A DNA stretch of 64,000 nucleotides from Sinorhizobium fredii USDA 257 (GCF_000265205.3 NC_018000.1:6376001-6440000), one strand, 5' to 3'; shown: positions 1 to 9,897, counted from the first letter of the stretch. Translations and numbers: made by a program. The notes: generated by a model from the sequence alone, not told the origin.

Positions 1-1
1 G

Positions 2-850
<849 letters not shown>

Positions 851-866
851 CCGCCCGGAAGCCGGC

Positions 867-1504
867 TCACGAAACGAAGAACTGAGACAGACCCTGGCCG
901 GCGGCGAAGGCGAGATAGGCGAGCACGGCGAAATAGATTGCGGTCGCGACGAGAAAGAGATAGCCGCCGGTCACCATCAGTCCGTCGCGCTGGATGATAC
1001 CGAGTGACAAGAGCAGGATGGCGATGCCCGGCAGCGTGTTCGACAGCGGGATCAGCCCGAGCGGAAACAACAGGAGTACGCCGCCGGCCATGATCATCAG
1101 GCCGTTGAAGCGGTTCATCACGGCGCCGTCAGTCAAAAAAGCAACCTTGGGCGCACATAGCGGTCGAGTTTCGCGACGAGCGCCGCCCCCTTCTTCAAGG
1201 TCGGCACGAGTTTTTCGGTTTCGATCTGCCGGTCGAGAATGCGCCGCGGCAGCCAGGGCAGGCGGTTGAGGGTGATCGCCAGCGAGATGAGAATTATCGC
1301 CGCGCCGAACACGGTGCTGACGCCGGGGATCGACACCGGGATCAGGAACGGCAGCGTCAGCAGCGCGCAGAGAAGCAGGAAACCGTGCTCGCCGATCTCG
1401 ATCATCAGCTCGCGCAGCGTGATCGTATTGCCTCGGATCGAAGCGATCATGCCGGTCAGCGTATCGCTGAGACTGCGCTGCGTGTCGTCGAACTCGATCG
1501 CCAT
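867..1504 (-). pseudogene. ExoD-family membrane protein, frameshifted
   Basis: The N-terminal 123 residues (1133-1504) begin MAIEFDDTQRS and hold a soluble helix plus the hydrophobic LLCALLTLPFLIP segment typical of ExoD-family exopolysaccharide-synthesis proteins. They stop at TGA just after RPRLLF. The expected C-terminal membrane half (LTDGAVMNRFNGLMIM...FFVS) continues in another frame down to 867. The break lies at a run of six T on the coding strand (1135-1140); a seventh T would fuse the halves into a protein of about 211 residues, the normal family size. It could be a decayed gene, a sequencing error, or slippage at the T-run. A separate start for the second half exists at 1118 (ATG, MNRFNG). 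Function of the family is known only loosely (polysaccharide, alkaline tolerance). Confidence 0.75.
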
Positions 1505-1733
1505 ATATCGTTCCTCTCGCTTGGATCCCGCCCAGGCAGCGATACCTAGCGCGAGCCTGTGAAGCTTCGGTTAGCGGGCGCTCTGGACAGCAATGTGGCA
1601 AAGCAAGGCGCAAATGCTGCAGTGCCGAAGCGTCGTCTATTGCCCGTCCGTGTGGAAAGCGCGGCGCCCCTTCATCTTCCTGCCGCAATCGATAGTATGA
1701 AGCACCTTTAGCACAATGGGGACCATTGATTCG

Positions 1734-2399
1734 ATGATCAAGAAATGCGCCATCCTGGCTGTCGCGGCCATCTATCTTTCCGGATGCACGACCACCGATC
1801 CCTATACGGGAGAACAGAAGATGTCGAACACGGCCGGTGGCGCGCTGATCGGCGCGGGCCTCGGCGCCGCAACCGGCCTCCTGGTCGGCGGCAGTGCTGC
1901 CGGACGCCGTGATGCCGCGCTCGTCGGCGCCGGCATCGGCGCGCTCGGCGGTGGCCTGGTCGGCAACTACATGGACCAGCAGGAATCGGAATTGCGCGCC
2001 CAGCTGCAGGGCACCGGCGTCTCGGTGACGCGTGCCGGCGACCGCATCATTCTCAACATGCCGTCGAACATCACCTTCGCGACCGACCGCGACCAGGTGA
2101 TCCCGCCCTTCTACCCGACGCTCGATTCGGTCGCGATCGTGCTGCGCAAGTTCAACAAGACGCTGATCGACGTCGATGGCCACACCGATTCGACCGGCAG
2201 CGCCTCCCACAACCAGGGCCTCTCGGAACGCCGCGCCGCCTCCGTCGCCAACTATCTGGCCGGCCGCGGCATCGATCAGCGGCGCATCTCGACCATGGGC
2301 TATGGCATGGAGCGGCCCGTCGCATCGAACGCCAGCGAGGCCGGCCGCGCCCAGAACCGCCGCGTCGAAATCTCCATCGCGCCGATCAAGCAGGGCTGA
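1734..2399 (+). CDS. OmpA-family outer-membrane lipoprotein with glycine-zipper
   Basis: The 221-residue product begins MIKKCAILAVAAIYLSGC, a lipoprotein signal peptide with lipobox LSGC, so Cys18 would be lipidated. Residues about 33-75 form a glycine zipper (GGALIGAGLGAATG and GAGIGALGGGLVG). The C-terminal half is an OmpA-like peptidoglycan-binding domain with the VDGHTDSTGS motif and the NRRVEI end. It is expected to tether the outer membrane to the cell wall. I chose ATG 1734 over the in-frame ATG 1716 because it places the charged residues directly before the hydrophobic core and has GGGGACC upstream. A clear terminator follows. Confidence 0.88.
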   Translation: MIKKCAILAVAAIYLSGCTTTDPYTGEQKMSNTAGGALIGAGLGAATGLLVGGSAAGRRDAALVGAGIGALGGGLVGNYMDQQESELRAQLQGTGVSVTRAGDRIILNMPSNITFATDRDQVIPPFYPTLDSVAIVLRKFNKTLIDVDGHTDSTGSASHNQGLSERRAASVANYLAGRGIDQRRISTMGYGMERPVASNASEAGRAQNRRVEISIAPIKQG

Positions 2400-2417
2400 G
2401 TTCTCTTGGAAAATTGC

Positions 2418-2449
2418 AAAGGCCGCGTGGAGTTCCGCGCGGCCTTTTT
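2418..2449 (+). terminator. rho-independent terminator of the OmpA lipoprotein gene
   Basis: Arms GGCCGCG (2421-2427) and CGCGGCC (2438-2444) are perfect inverted repeats, preceded by AAA and followed by five T. The A-run upstream lets it work for the converging epmB gene too. Confidence 0.85.
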
Positions 2450-2464
2450 GCTGCGTAGATCGCG

Positions 2465-3517
2465 TCAGCCTTGCGGCGGATAGCTGTGCTCGTTTCCGCG
2501 GAAATCGGTGACGGTGTAGCAGCCACCTCCTTCCGCCTCGATCGCGCTTGCGCTGACGACGGCCTTGCCGTGGCCGCCGGGAATGTCGAGGATATAGGTC
2601 GGCTGGCAGAGGCCCGAGACGCGGCCGCGCAGCGCGGCGACGAGCGCCTGGCCCTCCTCGATCGTCAGCCGGAAATGGCTGGTGCCGGGCGCCAGATCCG
2701 GATGGTGCAGGTAATAGGGCTTGATCCGCGTCTCGACGAAGGCGCGCATCAGGTCGGCGAGCACCCCCGGGTCGTCGTTGACGCCCTTCAGCAGCACCGA
2801 TTGGCTGATCATGACGATCCCCGCATCGATCAGCCGGGCAGCGGCGGCCCGCGCTTCCTCTGTCAGTTCGCGTGGATGATTGGCGTGGAGCGCCACATAG
2901 GTCGCCTTGCCGCTGCTTTTGAGTGACGCGATGAGAATCGCATCGACGCGATCCGGCTCGACGACCGGTACGCGCGTATGGAAACGGACGACCTTGACAT
3001 GGCCGATCGCGCCGAGGCGTTCCATGATTTCTTGGAGCCGCCGTGGCGAGAGCACCAGCGGGTCGCCGCCGGTGAGGATCACCTCCCAGATCTCCGAATG
3101 ATCGGCGATATAGGCGATTGCCGCGTCGAGCTCGCCGGTCGTCAGCGTGCCAAGTCCCTGCGGACCGACCATCTCGCGGCGGAAACAGAAGCGGCAATAG
3201 ACCGGGCAGACATGCACGGCCTTGAGTAGCACCCGGTCCGGATAGCGGTGGACGATGCCAGAGACGGGACTGTGCGCACTGTCGCCGATCGGGTCGGCCC
3301 GCTCTTCCGGCATGAGCATCAGCTCTGCCGCATCGGGCACGAATTGCCGGGCGATCGGATCATTCGGATCGTCTCGGTCGATGAGGTTTGCAACAGCGGG
3401 GCTGATGGCGATGGCGTATCGAGAGGCGACGCGGGAGATCGCTGCCTCGGCCGAGGCTTCGACCAGGCCGGCGTCGACGAGCTCGCGTGCCGTCCTGAGG
3501 GCGCGTTCCGCGGTCAT
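2465..3517 (-). CDS. epmB: EF-P lysine 2,3-aminomutase-type radical SAM enzyme
   Basis: The 350-residue protein belongs to the lysine 2,3-aminomutase family (radical SAM, PLP). The cluster-binding motif CPVYCRFC places Cys at 104, 108 and 111, followed by FRREMVG. EpmB converts (S)-alpha-lysine to (R)-beta-lysine, which EpmA then attaches to elongation factor P. The length suits EpmB, which is shorter than catabolic KamA. Its start codon overlaps the stop of epmA by four bases (ATGA), implying translational coupling, and efp itself is divergent just upstream; this context is the main reason to prefer EpmB over a catabolic aminomutase. Confidence 0.9.
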   Translation of the reverse strand: MTAERALRTARELVDAGLVEASAEAAISRVASRYAIAISPAVANLIDRDDPNDPIARQFVPDAAELMLMPEERADPIGDSAHSPVSGIVHRYPDRVLLKAVHVCPVYCRFCFRREMVGPQGLGTLTTGELDAAIAYIADHSEIWEVILTGGDPLVLSPRRLQEIMERLGAIGHVKVVRFHTRVPVVEPDRVDAILIASLKSSGKATYVALHANHPRELTEEARAAAARLIDAGIVMISQSVLLKGVNDDPGVLADLMRAFVETRIKPYYLHHPDLAPGTSHFRLTIEEGQALVAALRGRVSGLCQPTYILDIPGGHGKAVVSASAIEAEGGGCYTVTDFRGNEHSYPPQG

Positions 3518-4566
3518 CTCCTGACCTCCGTCACCGGCGTCCAGAGGACCTGGTCGATGCGGGAGGCGCCGGTCGCCAGCATCGCCAGACGATCGAAGCC
3601 GAGGGCGATGCCGCTCGCCTCCGGCATGATGGCAAGTGCCGCCAGGAAATCCTCGTCGAGCGGGTAGGTTTCGCCATAGACCCGCGCCTTTTCGGTCATT
3701 TCCAGCTCGAAGCGGCGGCGCTGTTCGGCCGCATCGGTCAGTTCGCCGAAGGCATTGGCAAGCTCGATCCCGCAGGCATAAAGCTCGAAACGCTCGGCGA
3801 CGCGGCGGTCGCGCGGCGTCGGACGGGCGAGTGCGGCCTCAGTGACCGGATACGCGTCGAGGATCGTCGGCCGGCCGAAGCCGAGATTGGGTTCGACCTT
3901 TTCGACGAGCGCGCGGCTGAAGAGATCCGCCCAGCTGTCGTCGTCGGCGACGCGGAGACCTGCCTCCCGCATGGCTGCGGCCAGGCTTTCACGGTCCGTC
4001 GTGCCATCCTTCGCGAGGGAGGCGAGGAGGTCGATCCCGGCAAAGCGCGCGAAAGCCTCGACCACCGAAAGCCGTTCCGGTTCCTTGAAGGGATCGCAGC
4101 TTCTGCCCCGGTAGGTAAGAGACGCCGCGCCGGCGGTCTCGGCGGCAAGCGCGAGGATGTCGGCGCAATCGCGCATCAGCGTCTCATAGCTCTCGTCAGC
4201 GCGGTACCATTCGAGCATGGTGAATTCCGGATGGTGCAGCGGGCCGCGCTCGCGGTTGCGGTAGACATGGGCGAAACAGACGATGCGCCTTTCGCCGGCA
4301 GCGAGCAGCTTCTTGCAGGCGAATTCCGGCGAGGTGTGCAAATAGAGCGGCTGCACCGATCCGTCGGGCCCAAGCGCTTGCGTTGCAAAGGCGTGCAGAT
4401 GCGCCTCGTTGCCCGGTGACAGCTGCAGCGTCGCCGTATCGATCTCGATGAAGTCGCGCTCGCCGAAGTACCGGCGCAGCGCCGACTGGATGCGGTTGCG
4501 TCCGATCAGGAAGGGGCGCCGGTCGGCATGGACATCCGGGGTCCACCAGGGTGAAGCATGCGGCAT
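3514..4566 (-). CDS. epmA: EF-P--(R)-beta-lysine ligase (GenX/PoxA-type)
   Basis: The 350-residue protein is a class II lysyl-tRNA-synthetase catalytic core without the N-terminal anticodon-binding domain, as in EpmA/GenX. Motif 2 reads VYRNRERGPLHHPEF and motif 3 GIALGFDRLAML. It activates beta-lysine with ATP and transfers it to a lysine of EF-P. It overlaps epmB by four bases and is divergent from efp with about 160 bases between the start codons, so the writer and its protein substrate sit back to back. Confidence 0.93.
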   Translation of the reverse strand: MPHASPWWTPDVHADRRPFLIGRNRIQSALRRYFGERDFIEIDTATLQLSPGNEAHLHAFATQALGPDGSVQPLYLHTSPEFACKKLLAAGERRIVCFAHVYRNRERGPLHHPEFTMLEWYRADESYETLMRDCADILALAAETAGAASLTYRGRSCDPFKEPERLSVVEAFARFAGIDLLASLAKDGTTDRESLAAAMREAGLRVADDDSWADLFSRALVEKVEPNLGFGRPTILDAYPVTEAALARPTPRDRRVAERFELYACGIELANAFGELTDAAEQRRRFELEMTEKARVYGETYPLDEDFLAALAIMPEASGIALGFDRLAMLATGASRIDQVLWTPVTEVRR

Positions 4567-4727
4567 GGTCGGTTCGATCCAAGCTTTCTTTCCACGCGAA
4601 TGCCGGCTCAGGCTGGCTATTTGCCCGGAATTAGGGTAGTGGCGGCGCGAAATCGAAATTTTCGCGTCCTTTCCGGGCCAGTCGCGGCCCGCGCGTGTCG
4701 CGCATACCTCTGTTACAAGGAAGACTA

Positions 4728-5297
4728 ATGGTCAAGGTCATCGCTTCTTCGGTCCGCAAGGGCAACGTTCTCGACGTCGACGGCAAGCTTTATGTCGTGC
4801 TCACCGCCCAGAACTTCCATCCGGGCAAAGGCACGCCGGTCACCCAGGTCGACATGCGCCGCATCTCCGACGGCGTGAAGGTCTCGGAGCGCTATCGCAC
4901 CACCGAGCAGGTCGAGCGCGCCTTCGTCGAGGACCGCGAGCACACCTTCCTTTATGAAGATGGCGAAGGCTTTCACTTCATGAATCCCGAAAGCTACGAC
5001 CAGCTCGTCATGACCACCGAAGACATCGGCGATTTGAAGGCCTATCTGCAAGAGGGCATGGCGGTGATGCTGTCGATCCACGAGGGCCTCGCGATCGCCA
5101 TCGACCTGCCGCGTCACGTTATCCTCGAAATCACCGAGACCGAACCGGTCGTCAAGGGCCAGACGGCTTCTTCATCCTACAAGCCGGCGGTCCTCTCAAA
5201 TGGCGTGCGCACGCTCGTGCCGCCGCATATCCAGGCGGGCACCCGCGTCGTCATCGCCACGGAAGACGGCTCCTATGTCGAGCGCGCCAAGGACTGA
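4728..5297 (+). CDS. efp: translation elongation factor P
   Basis: The 189-residue product matches the normal EF-P length and has the KOW-like N domain followed by two OB folds. The modified loop reads HPGKGTP, with Lys34 as the expected target of EpmA/EpmB. EF-P relieves ribosome stalling at polyproline stretches. ATG 4728 is chosen because AAGGAAG lies at 4717-4723 with proper spacing; an in-frame codon at 4695 would add a non-homologous tail. A strong hairpin terminator follows the stop. Confidence 0.97.
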   Translation: MVKVIASSVRKGNVLDVDGKLYVVLTAQNFHPGKGTPVTQVDMRRISDGVKVSERYRTTEQVERAFVEDREHTFLYEDGEGFHFMNPESYDQLVMTTEDIGDLKAYLQEGMAVMLSIHEGLAIAIDLPRHVILEITETEPVVKGQTASSSYKPAVLSNGVRTLVPPHIQAGTRVVIATEDGSYVERAKD

Positions 5298-5318
5298 ATA
5301 GCGCGCTCACCGCTATCG

Positions 5319-5356
5319 AAAGGGGCGGCGGGCTTTGCCTGCCGCCCCTTTATTTG
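5319..5356 (+). terminator. efp terminator
   Basis: A GC-rich stem pairs AAAGGGGCGGC (from 5319) with GCCGCCCCTTT (to 5352), one G-T pair further in, and ends in a T-rich stretch. Confidence 0.85.
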
Positions 5357-5475
5357 TGCTTTCCACAACTCAAGATGCGATCGCGGAAACCCTGCAAAAT
5401 TGAGCGTGCATTTTAGGGGCCCGCTGTTTAGGGTCACGTGCCGCCGCTGGAGGCGGGACGAGATCGAGGGATTGC

Positions 5476-6717
5476 ATGTTTCCACTGTCGCACATGATGA
5501 AAGCCTTCATCCGCAAGGGTAGCCTGACGGTGATCGACGCCGACGGCAAGAGGCACGTCTTCGCCGGAGAGCAGGGGCCGAGCGTCACGATGCGGCTGAC
5601 CGATAAGCGGCTCTATCGCAATCTCGTCCTCAATGCCGAGCTCGCCGCCGGCGAGGCCTATATGGACGGGACGATGCGCTTCGAGGAGGGGTCGACGCTG
5701 CGTGACTTTCTCACGCTCTTCTCGATCAACCGGCTGTCGCTCGGCTCCTATCCGCTCCAGAAGCTGTTGCGGGCGATCAAGATGCGCTTCCGCAAGCGCC
5801 AGCAGGCAAATCCAAAGGGCAAGGCGCAGCAGAACGTCGCCCATCACTACGATCTCGGCAACGATTTCTACAAGCTGTTCCTCGACGAGAACATGCTCTA
5901 TTCCTGCGCCTATTTCCGCGACCCGGACGAGACGCTGGAGGCGGCGCAGCGCAACAAACTGCGGCTGCTGGCCGCGAAACTTTGCCTGAAGCCCGGCATG
6001 AAAGTACTCGACATCGGCTGCGGCTGGGGCGATCTGGCGCTCTATCTGGCGACGCTCGAAAATGTCGAGGTCCTCGGTGTCACCCTGTCGAAGGAGCAGC
6101 AGGCGCTTGCCTCCGAGCGAGCCCGCGCTGCCGGCATGGCCGACCGGGTGCGCTTCGAGCTGAAGGACTATCGCGATGTCGAGGGGCCCTTCGACCGCAT
6201 CGTCTCGGTCGGTATGTTCGAGCATGTCGGCGTGCATCACTACGACGAGTATTTCAAGAAGCTGAACGCTCTGATGCCGGATGACGGCCTCGCCGTTCTG
6301 CACTCGATCGGCCATATGAGCCCGCCCGGCATGGCGAGTCCCTGGCTCAGGAAGTATATCTTCCCGGGCGCCTATTCGCCGGCCCTGTCGGAAGTCTTCG
6401 AAGTCGTCGAGCGCAACAGCCTGTGGGTGATGGATCTCGAATTCCTGCGCGTCCATTACGCGACGACGCTTGCCCATTGGGGCGCGCGTTTCGAGGAAAA
6501 TCGCGACAAGGTCATTGCGATGTATGACGAGCGCTTCGCCCGGATGTGGGAGTTCTACCTGATCAGCGCCGAAATGATGTTCCGCACCGGCAGCCAGCTG
6601 GTCTTCCACATGCAGCTGTCGCGCTCGCGCGATGCGGCGCCAATCGTGCGCGACTACATCACCGACCAGCAACGCGCCTATATCGAGCGGGAGAAGGCGC
6701 TGGATCTGTCGATTTGA
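5476..6717 (+). CDS. cfa: cyclopropane-fatty-acyl-phospholipid synthase
   Basis: The 413-residue protein has the CFA synthase layout: an N-terminal lipid-binding part, then a SAM-dependent methyltransferase fold with motif VLDIGCGWGDLALYL and the family block HHYDLGNDFYKLFLDE before it. It adds a methylene group from SAM to double bonds of membrane phospholipid acyl chains, usually in stationary phase or acid. Rhizobia often carry more than one copy, so a paralogue elsewhere is likely. ATG 5476 gives the full start; ATG 5494 or 5497 are possible alternatives. Confidence 0.92.
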   Translation: MFPLSHMMKAFIRKGSLTVIDADGKRHVFAGEQGPSVTMRLTDKRLYRNLVLNAELAAGEAYMDGTMRFEEGSTLRDFLTLFSINRLSLGSYPLQKLLRAIKMRFRKRQQANPKGKAQQNVAHHYDLGNDFYKLFLDENMLYSCAYFRDPDETLEAAQRNKLRLLAAKLCLKPGMKVLDIGCGWGDLALYLATLENVEVLGVTLSKEQQALASERARAAGMADRVRFELKDYRDVEGPFDRIVSVGMFEHVGVHHYDEYFKKLNALMPDDGLAVLHSIGHMSPPGMASPWLRKYIFPGAYSPALSEVFEVVERNSLWVMDLEFLRVHYATTLAHWGARFEENRDKVIAMYDERFARMWEFYLISAEMMFRTGSQLVFHMQLSRSRDAAPIVRDYITDQQRAYIEREKALDLSI

Positions 6718-6737
6718 GGCCTCACCTAACCTCTTTC

Positions 6738-6900
6738 GGTCACCCCTCCCCAACCCCAACGGGGAGAGGCTTACTTTCGGCACCTCCTCACCTCATTCTT
6801 GTTGTTGCCACAGGCTCGTGTTTCGGGAATGGCAGGCGGCCGCCCGAGCGCCAAAGCCCTCTTCACTATAGGGAGGGGTTGGGGCGGGGCATGTCCTTTC
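6738..6900. repeat. rhizobial palindromic intergenic element, copy 1
   Basis: About 160 bases begin with CCCCTCCCCAACCCC and end with the inverted form GGGAGGGGTTGGGGCGGGG. The same two-ended architecture recurs at 24.0, 43.5 and 56.9 kb, with a single-hairpin version at 18.7 kb. No coding potential is recognised. Confidence 0.75.
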
Positions 6901-6960
6901 TCCGCGTTTGTGGATAGACCTGCCACCAAGCATCTTGACGGTCTGCCCGGCGACTTCTAT

Positions 6961-6983
6961 TTCTTTAGAATTATTCTAAAGAA
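6961..6983. promoter_or_regulatory. iron control element (ICE, Irr operator) of mbfA
   Basis: This is a perfect palindrome with 11-base arms (TTCTTTAGAAT and its reverse complement) around one T. Its core TTTAGAA-N3-TTCTAAA matches the ICE motif bound by the rhizobial iron regulator Irr. It ends at the ribosome binding site GAAGG of mbfA, so Irr bound here would block transcription of mbfA when iron is low. Confidence 0.88.
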
Positions 6984-6994
6984 GGTTACTGCTG

Positions 6995-7978
6995 GTGTTT
7001 TCCCGCCTCTTTTCCCGTTCCAAGCGCCCGTTTCTGTCCTTGAGCGAACAGGAAATCCTGGCGCTCGCCATCTCTTCGGAAGAGGATGACGGCCGCATCT
7101 ACCTCGCCTATGCGGATGCGCTGCGGGAAAAATATCCGCACTCCGCCAGGGTCTTCGAGGCCATGGCCGAAGAAGAGAGCCACCATCGAAAGACCCTGAT
7201 CGACCTGCATGTCGCTCGCTTCGGCAATCGCATTCCGCTCATCCGGCGCGAGCATGTGCGCGGCTTTCCGGAGCGCAAGCCGGACTGGCTGATTGCCGAG
7301 ATGCCGATCGAAAGGGCACGTGCCGAGGCGGAGGCCATGGAGGAGGCGGCCCACCGCTTCTATATCGAGGCGGCGGCACGAACGCGCGACGCGGCGACGC
7401 GCAAGCTGTTGGGGGATCTGGCGATCGCCGAGAAGGCGCATGAATCTCTCGCGCGCCGTCTCGGCGAAAGGCATACACCCGCCGACGTCCGCGCCGAGGA
7501 AGACCAGACATCGCATCGCCAGTTCATTCTTACCTATGTGCAGCCGGGCCTGGCAGGCTTGATGGATGGTTCGGTTTCGACGCTGGCGCCGATCTTCGCC
7601 GCCGCTTTTGCAACTCAGGATACCTGGCAAACCTTCCTGGTCGGGCTTTCGGCCTCGGTCGGTGCGGGCATTTCCATGGGTTTCACCGAAGCCGCCCATG
7701 ATGATGGCAAGCTTTCCGGCCGCGGCTCACCGGTCAAGCGTGGCCTCGCCTCCGGCATCATGACGGCGCTCGGCGGTCTCGGCCATGCGCTCCCCTATCT
7801 GATACCGCATTTCTGGACGGCGACGGTGACCGCGGTGGCGATCGTTTTCTTCGAGCTCTGGGCCATCGCCTTCATCCAGAACCGTTTCATGGAAACGCCA
7901 TTCCTCAGAGCGGCCTTCCAGGTCGTGCTCGGCGGCGGCCTGGTGCTGGCGGCCGGCATCGTCATCGGCAATGCCTGA
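6995..7978 (+). CDS. mbfA: membrane-bound ferritin (erythrin-vacuolar iron transport family)
   Basis: The 327-residue protein fuses an N-terminal ferritin-like di-iron domain (about 1-150; Glu/His-rich EEESHH and later EKAHESL) to a C-terminal VIT/CCC1-type membrane domain with about five transmembrane helices (from residue 170). MbfA of Agrobacterium and Bradyrhizobium exports iron and protects from iron and peroxide stress. The start is GTG 6995, with GAAGG at 6981-6985. Regulation by Irr is strongly suggested by the palindrome overlapping that site. Confidence 0.92.
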   Translation: MFSRLFSRSKRPFLSLSEQEILALAISSEEDDGRIYLAYADALREKYPHSARVFEAMAEEESHHRKTLIDLHVARFGNRIPLIRREHVRGFPERKPDWLIAEMPIERARAEAEAMEEAAHRFYIEAAARTRDAATRKLLGDLAIAEKAHESLARRLGERHTPADVRAEEDQTSHRQFILTYVQPGLAGLMDGSVSTLAPIFAAAFATQDTWQTFLVGLSASVGAGISMGFTEAAHDDGKLSGRGSPVKRGLASGIMTALGGLGHALPYLIPHFWTATVTAVAIVFFELWAIAFIQNRFMETPFLRAAFQVVLGGGLVLAAGIVIGNA

Positions 7979-8037
7979 TGCAGCTTGCCGAAAACTGCGC
8001 AGTGGTCTTGGGAACATGCGTATGAACGGACGGCATG

Positions 8038-8066
8038 AAAAAAGGGCCGAGAACCGGCCCTTCTTC
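8038..8066. terminator. bidirectional terminator between mbfA and the BTLCP gene
   Basis: Arms GGGCCG (8044-8049) and CGGCCC (8055-8060) are flanked by A6 on one side and TTCTT on the other, so it can end transcripts from both converging genes. Confidence 0.75.
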
Positions 8067-8085
8067 ATTCGAATTGTCTGGCTGC

Positions 8086-8706
8086 TTATCTGCCGACGGA
8101 GCCGACGAGCACCTCGGCGCTGTTGTCGATCGTGACCCAGCGGCCGCTATTGTTGGAAGCCTGGCGCTTCAGGAAGCGGTAGGGCGTATTGGTCCAAAGC
8201 CTGACACCGTTGTCGAGATTGTCGAGGACGAAATCGCCCTGGGCGGTGCGCACCGTCAGCACCGCATGGCCCTCGCCGTCGGGTTTGCGCACCACGGTCA
8301 TCAACAGATTGCCGGCAGCAAAGCCGCGCTGCATCAGGCGCCGGCGCTTTTCGAGCGCGAAATCCTCGCAGTCGCCCCGCCCTTTCGGATAGGACCAGAC
8401 CTCGTCCCTGCCGAGAAGCTCCTGGTCGGTGACCGGCGAAATCTCGCGGTTGACGGCGGCGTTCACCTGCCGGATGACGGCCCAGCCGCCTGCCGTGACA
8501 CGCGGCGGCGCGCCCGCCCGAGACCGGACGCCGCATTCACTCCTGTTCTTCTGGCAGAACTCGAAATGCCCGATCGGCTGGGAAGTTGCCGAGCCGGTCT
8601 GCATCCAGGGAGTGGATCCCGACTGTGCGGGAATTGCCATGCTTGCCGAAATGAAAATTGCGCAGAATGCCGCGACGCCTGTCTTTACCCCGGTCCAAAA
8701 TGCCAT
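8086..8706 (-). CDS. transglutaminase-like cysteine peptidase (BTLCP family)
   Basis: The 206-residue product starts with a signal peptide (hydrophobic to about residue 25, MAIPAQS), so it acts in the periplasm. The papain/transglutaminase-like triad is visible: Cys113 in GDCEDFA, His147 in EGHAVL and Asp162 in FVLDNL. The family includes LapG-like proteases, but this compact alphaproteobacterial form has no assigned substrate and no LapD-type partner is nearby. ATG 8706 was preferred over 8748 because it starts the signal peptide directly. Confidence 0.82.
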   Translation of the reverse strand: MAFWTGVKTGVAAFCAIFISASMAIPAQSGSTPWMQTGSATSQPIGHFEFCQKNRSECGVRSRAGAPPRVTAGGWAVIRQVNAAVNREISPVTDQELLGRDEVWSYPKGRGDCEDFALEKRRRLMQRGFAAGNLLMTVVRKPDGEGHAVLTVRTAQGDFVLDNLDNGVRLWTNTPYRFLKRQASNNSGRWVTIDNSAEVLVGSVGR

Positions 8707-8962
8707 ACAGATCCCCTGCAAGCGCGTGCGCCGCACGCGCAATCTCAAGTTGATGACAGCTTTTGTAGGCTTCCCCTAGCGCTGCTCTAATCGTTAACAA
8801 AGAGTTAATATGCTCGGACCGTGTGAGTCAATCTACCGATTCGTCGGATTGACCTTTATGGTTAAGATCACCCATCGAAAGACAGCGGAAGCCCTGCATT
8901 CCGGGCCATCCGGGATGCGTTCTGAAATGGGGTCGGAGTGTTAACGGAAGCCGGCCGGGGAC

Positions 8963-9769
8963 TCAGGCCTTGGCAAGCATGGCGCTAATGGCCTGTTTCA
9001 GTTTGACGATGTCTTCCTCGCGCGACAACCGGTGGTCGCCGTCACGAATGAGGGTCATGACGACGTCGTCCGCCGGCATGTGCTCCATGAGCTTCAGCGC
9101 GTGCGTATAGGGCACATCCAAATCGCGCATCCCCTGAAGAATATGCACCGGGCAGCCCGTCTCGATCGGTCCCTTGAGGACCCGGTTTTGCCGCCCGTCC
9201 TCGATCAGGGCGCGGGTGAAGATGTTGGGCTCGGGGCTATATTCCGACGGCTCCTCGAAATAGCCCCGTTCGGCAAGCGAAGTCCGCTCGGCCGTCGTCA
9301 GATTGGGTTCGATCAGCTCGGCGGTGAAGTCCGGGGCGGGGGCGATCAGCACCAGGCCGGCCACACGTTTCCCTTGGCCGCGCGCCCTCAGTTCTTCGAT
9401 AAGGCGCAGGGCGAGCCAGGCACCCATGGAGGAACCGATCAGGATCATGCGCCCGGCGACCGCGTGATCGACGACGGCGAGGCTTTCTTCGAGCCAGCGT
9501 GAGATCGTGCCTTCTTTGAAGTCGCCGCCGGAAGCGCCATGGGCGGAATAGTCGAAGCGGACGCAGTTCGTTCCGACCGCTTGCGCGTGACGTTCGACCT
9601 CGACCGCCTTCGTGCCGGTCATGTCGGAGCGGTAGCCGCCGAGCCAGACGAGGGCGGGGCTTTCCGAGGCCGGTTCGGCGCTGAAAACCCGCATGGCGAT
9701 GCTGCGCGCCGCACCGGCCGTACCCACCATTATCCGCGTGATTTCGGTTTCGGCCGGCATCGCTGACAT
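8963..9769 (-). CDS. alpha/beta hydrolase
   Basis: The 268-residue protein has an alpha/beta-hydrolase fold: an oxyanion region VWLGGYRSDM, the nucleophile elbow GSSMG with Ser114, an acid in the DLDVPYTHAL block and the catalytic His in DGDHRLS near the end. The RFDYSAHGASGG segment is typical of small ABHD10-like serine hydrolases and thioesterases. It is transcribed away from infC and has no operon partner that would define its substrate. Cytosolic, no signal peptide. Confidence 0.85.
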   Translation of the reverse strand: MSAMPAETEITRIMVGTAGAARSIAMRVFSAEPASESPALVWLGGYRSDMTGTKAVEVERHAQAVGTNCVRFDYSAHGASGGDFKEGTISRWLEESLAVVDHAVAGRMILIGSSMGAWLALRLIEELRARGQGKRVAGLVLIAPAPDFTAELIEPNLTTAERTSLAERGYFEEPSEYSPEPNIFTRALIEDGRQNRVLKGPIETGCPVHILQGMRDLDVPYTHALKLMEHMPADDVVMTLIRDGDHRLSREEDIVKLKQAISAMLAKA

Positions 9770-9868
9770 CGCTTATTTCCTCGCAAACACCCGTTTCGAT
9801 CAGATATCCTGCCAAAAACAGATTCGCCAGAGCCTCGATGGTGGTGATTTTCCTTGCGGGCCATGCTA

Positions 9869-9897
9869 TTGACTCTGGAGCCGCAATTCACACATTG
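9869..9897 (+). promoter_or_regulatory. possible sigma-70 promoter of infC
   Basis: TTGACT at 9869-9874 is followed after 17 bases by ACATTG. The -35 is good and the -10 weak, and the position about 90 bases before the infC start is reasonable. Confidence 0.4.

Noticed and set aside
867..3197. A 776-residue minus-strand frame from the ExoD part into epmB
   Set aside because: Only its last 85 residues match a family; the rest is a non-stop frame opposite the OmpA gene and shifted over epmB.
5434..6783. 449-residue minus-strand frame over cfa
   Set aside because: The plus strand is an intact CFA synthase; the reverse frame is His/Arg/Gln-rich without any motif.
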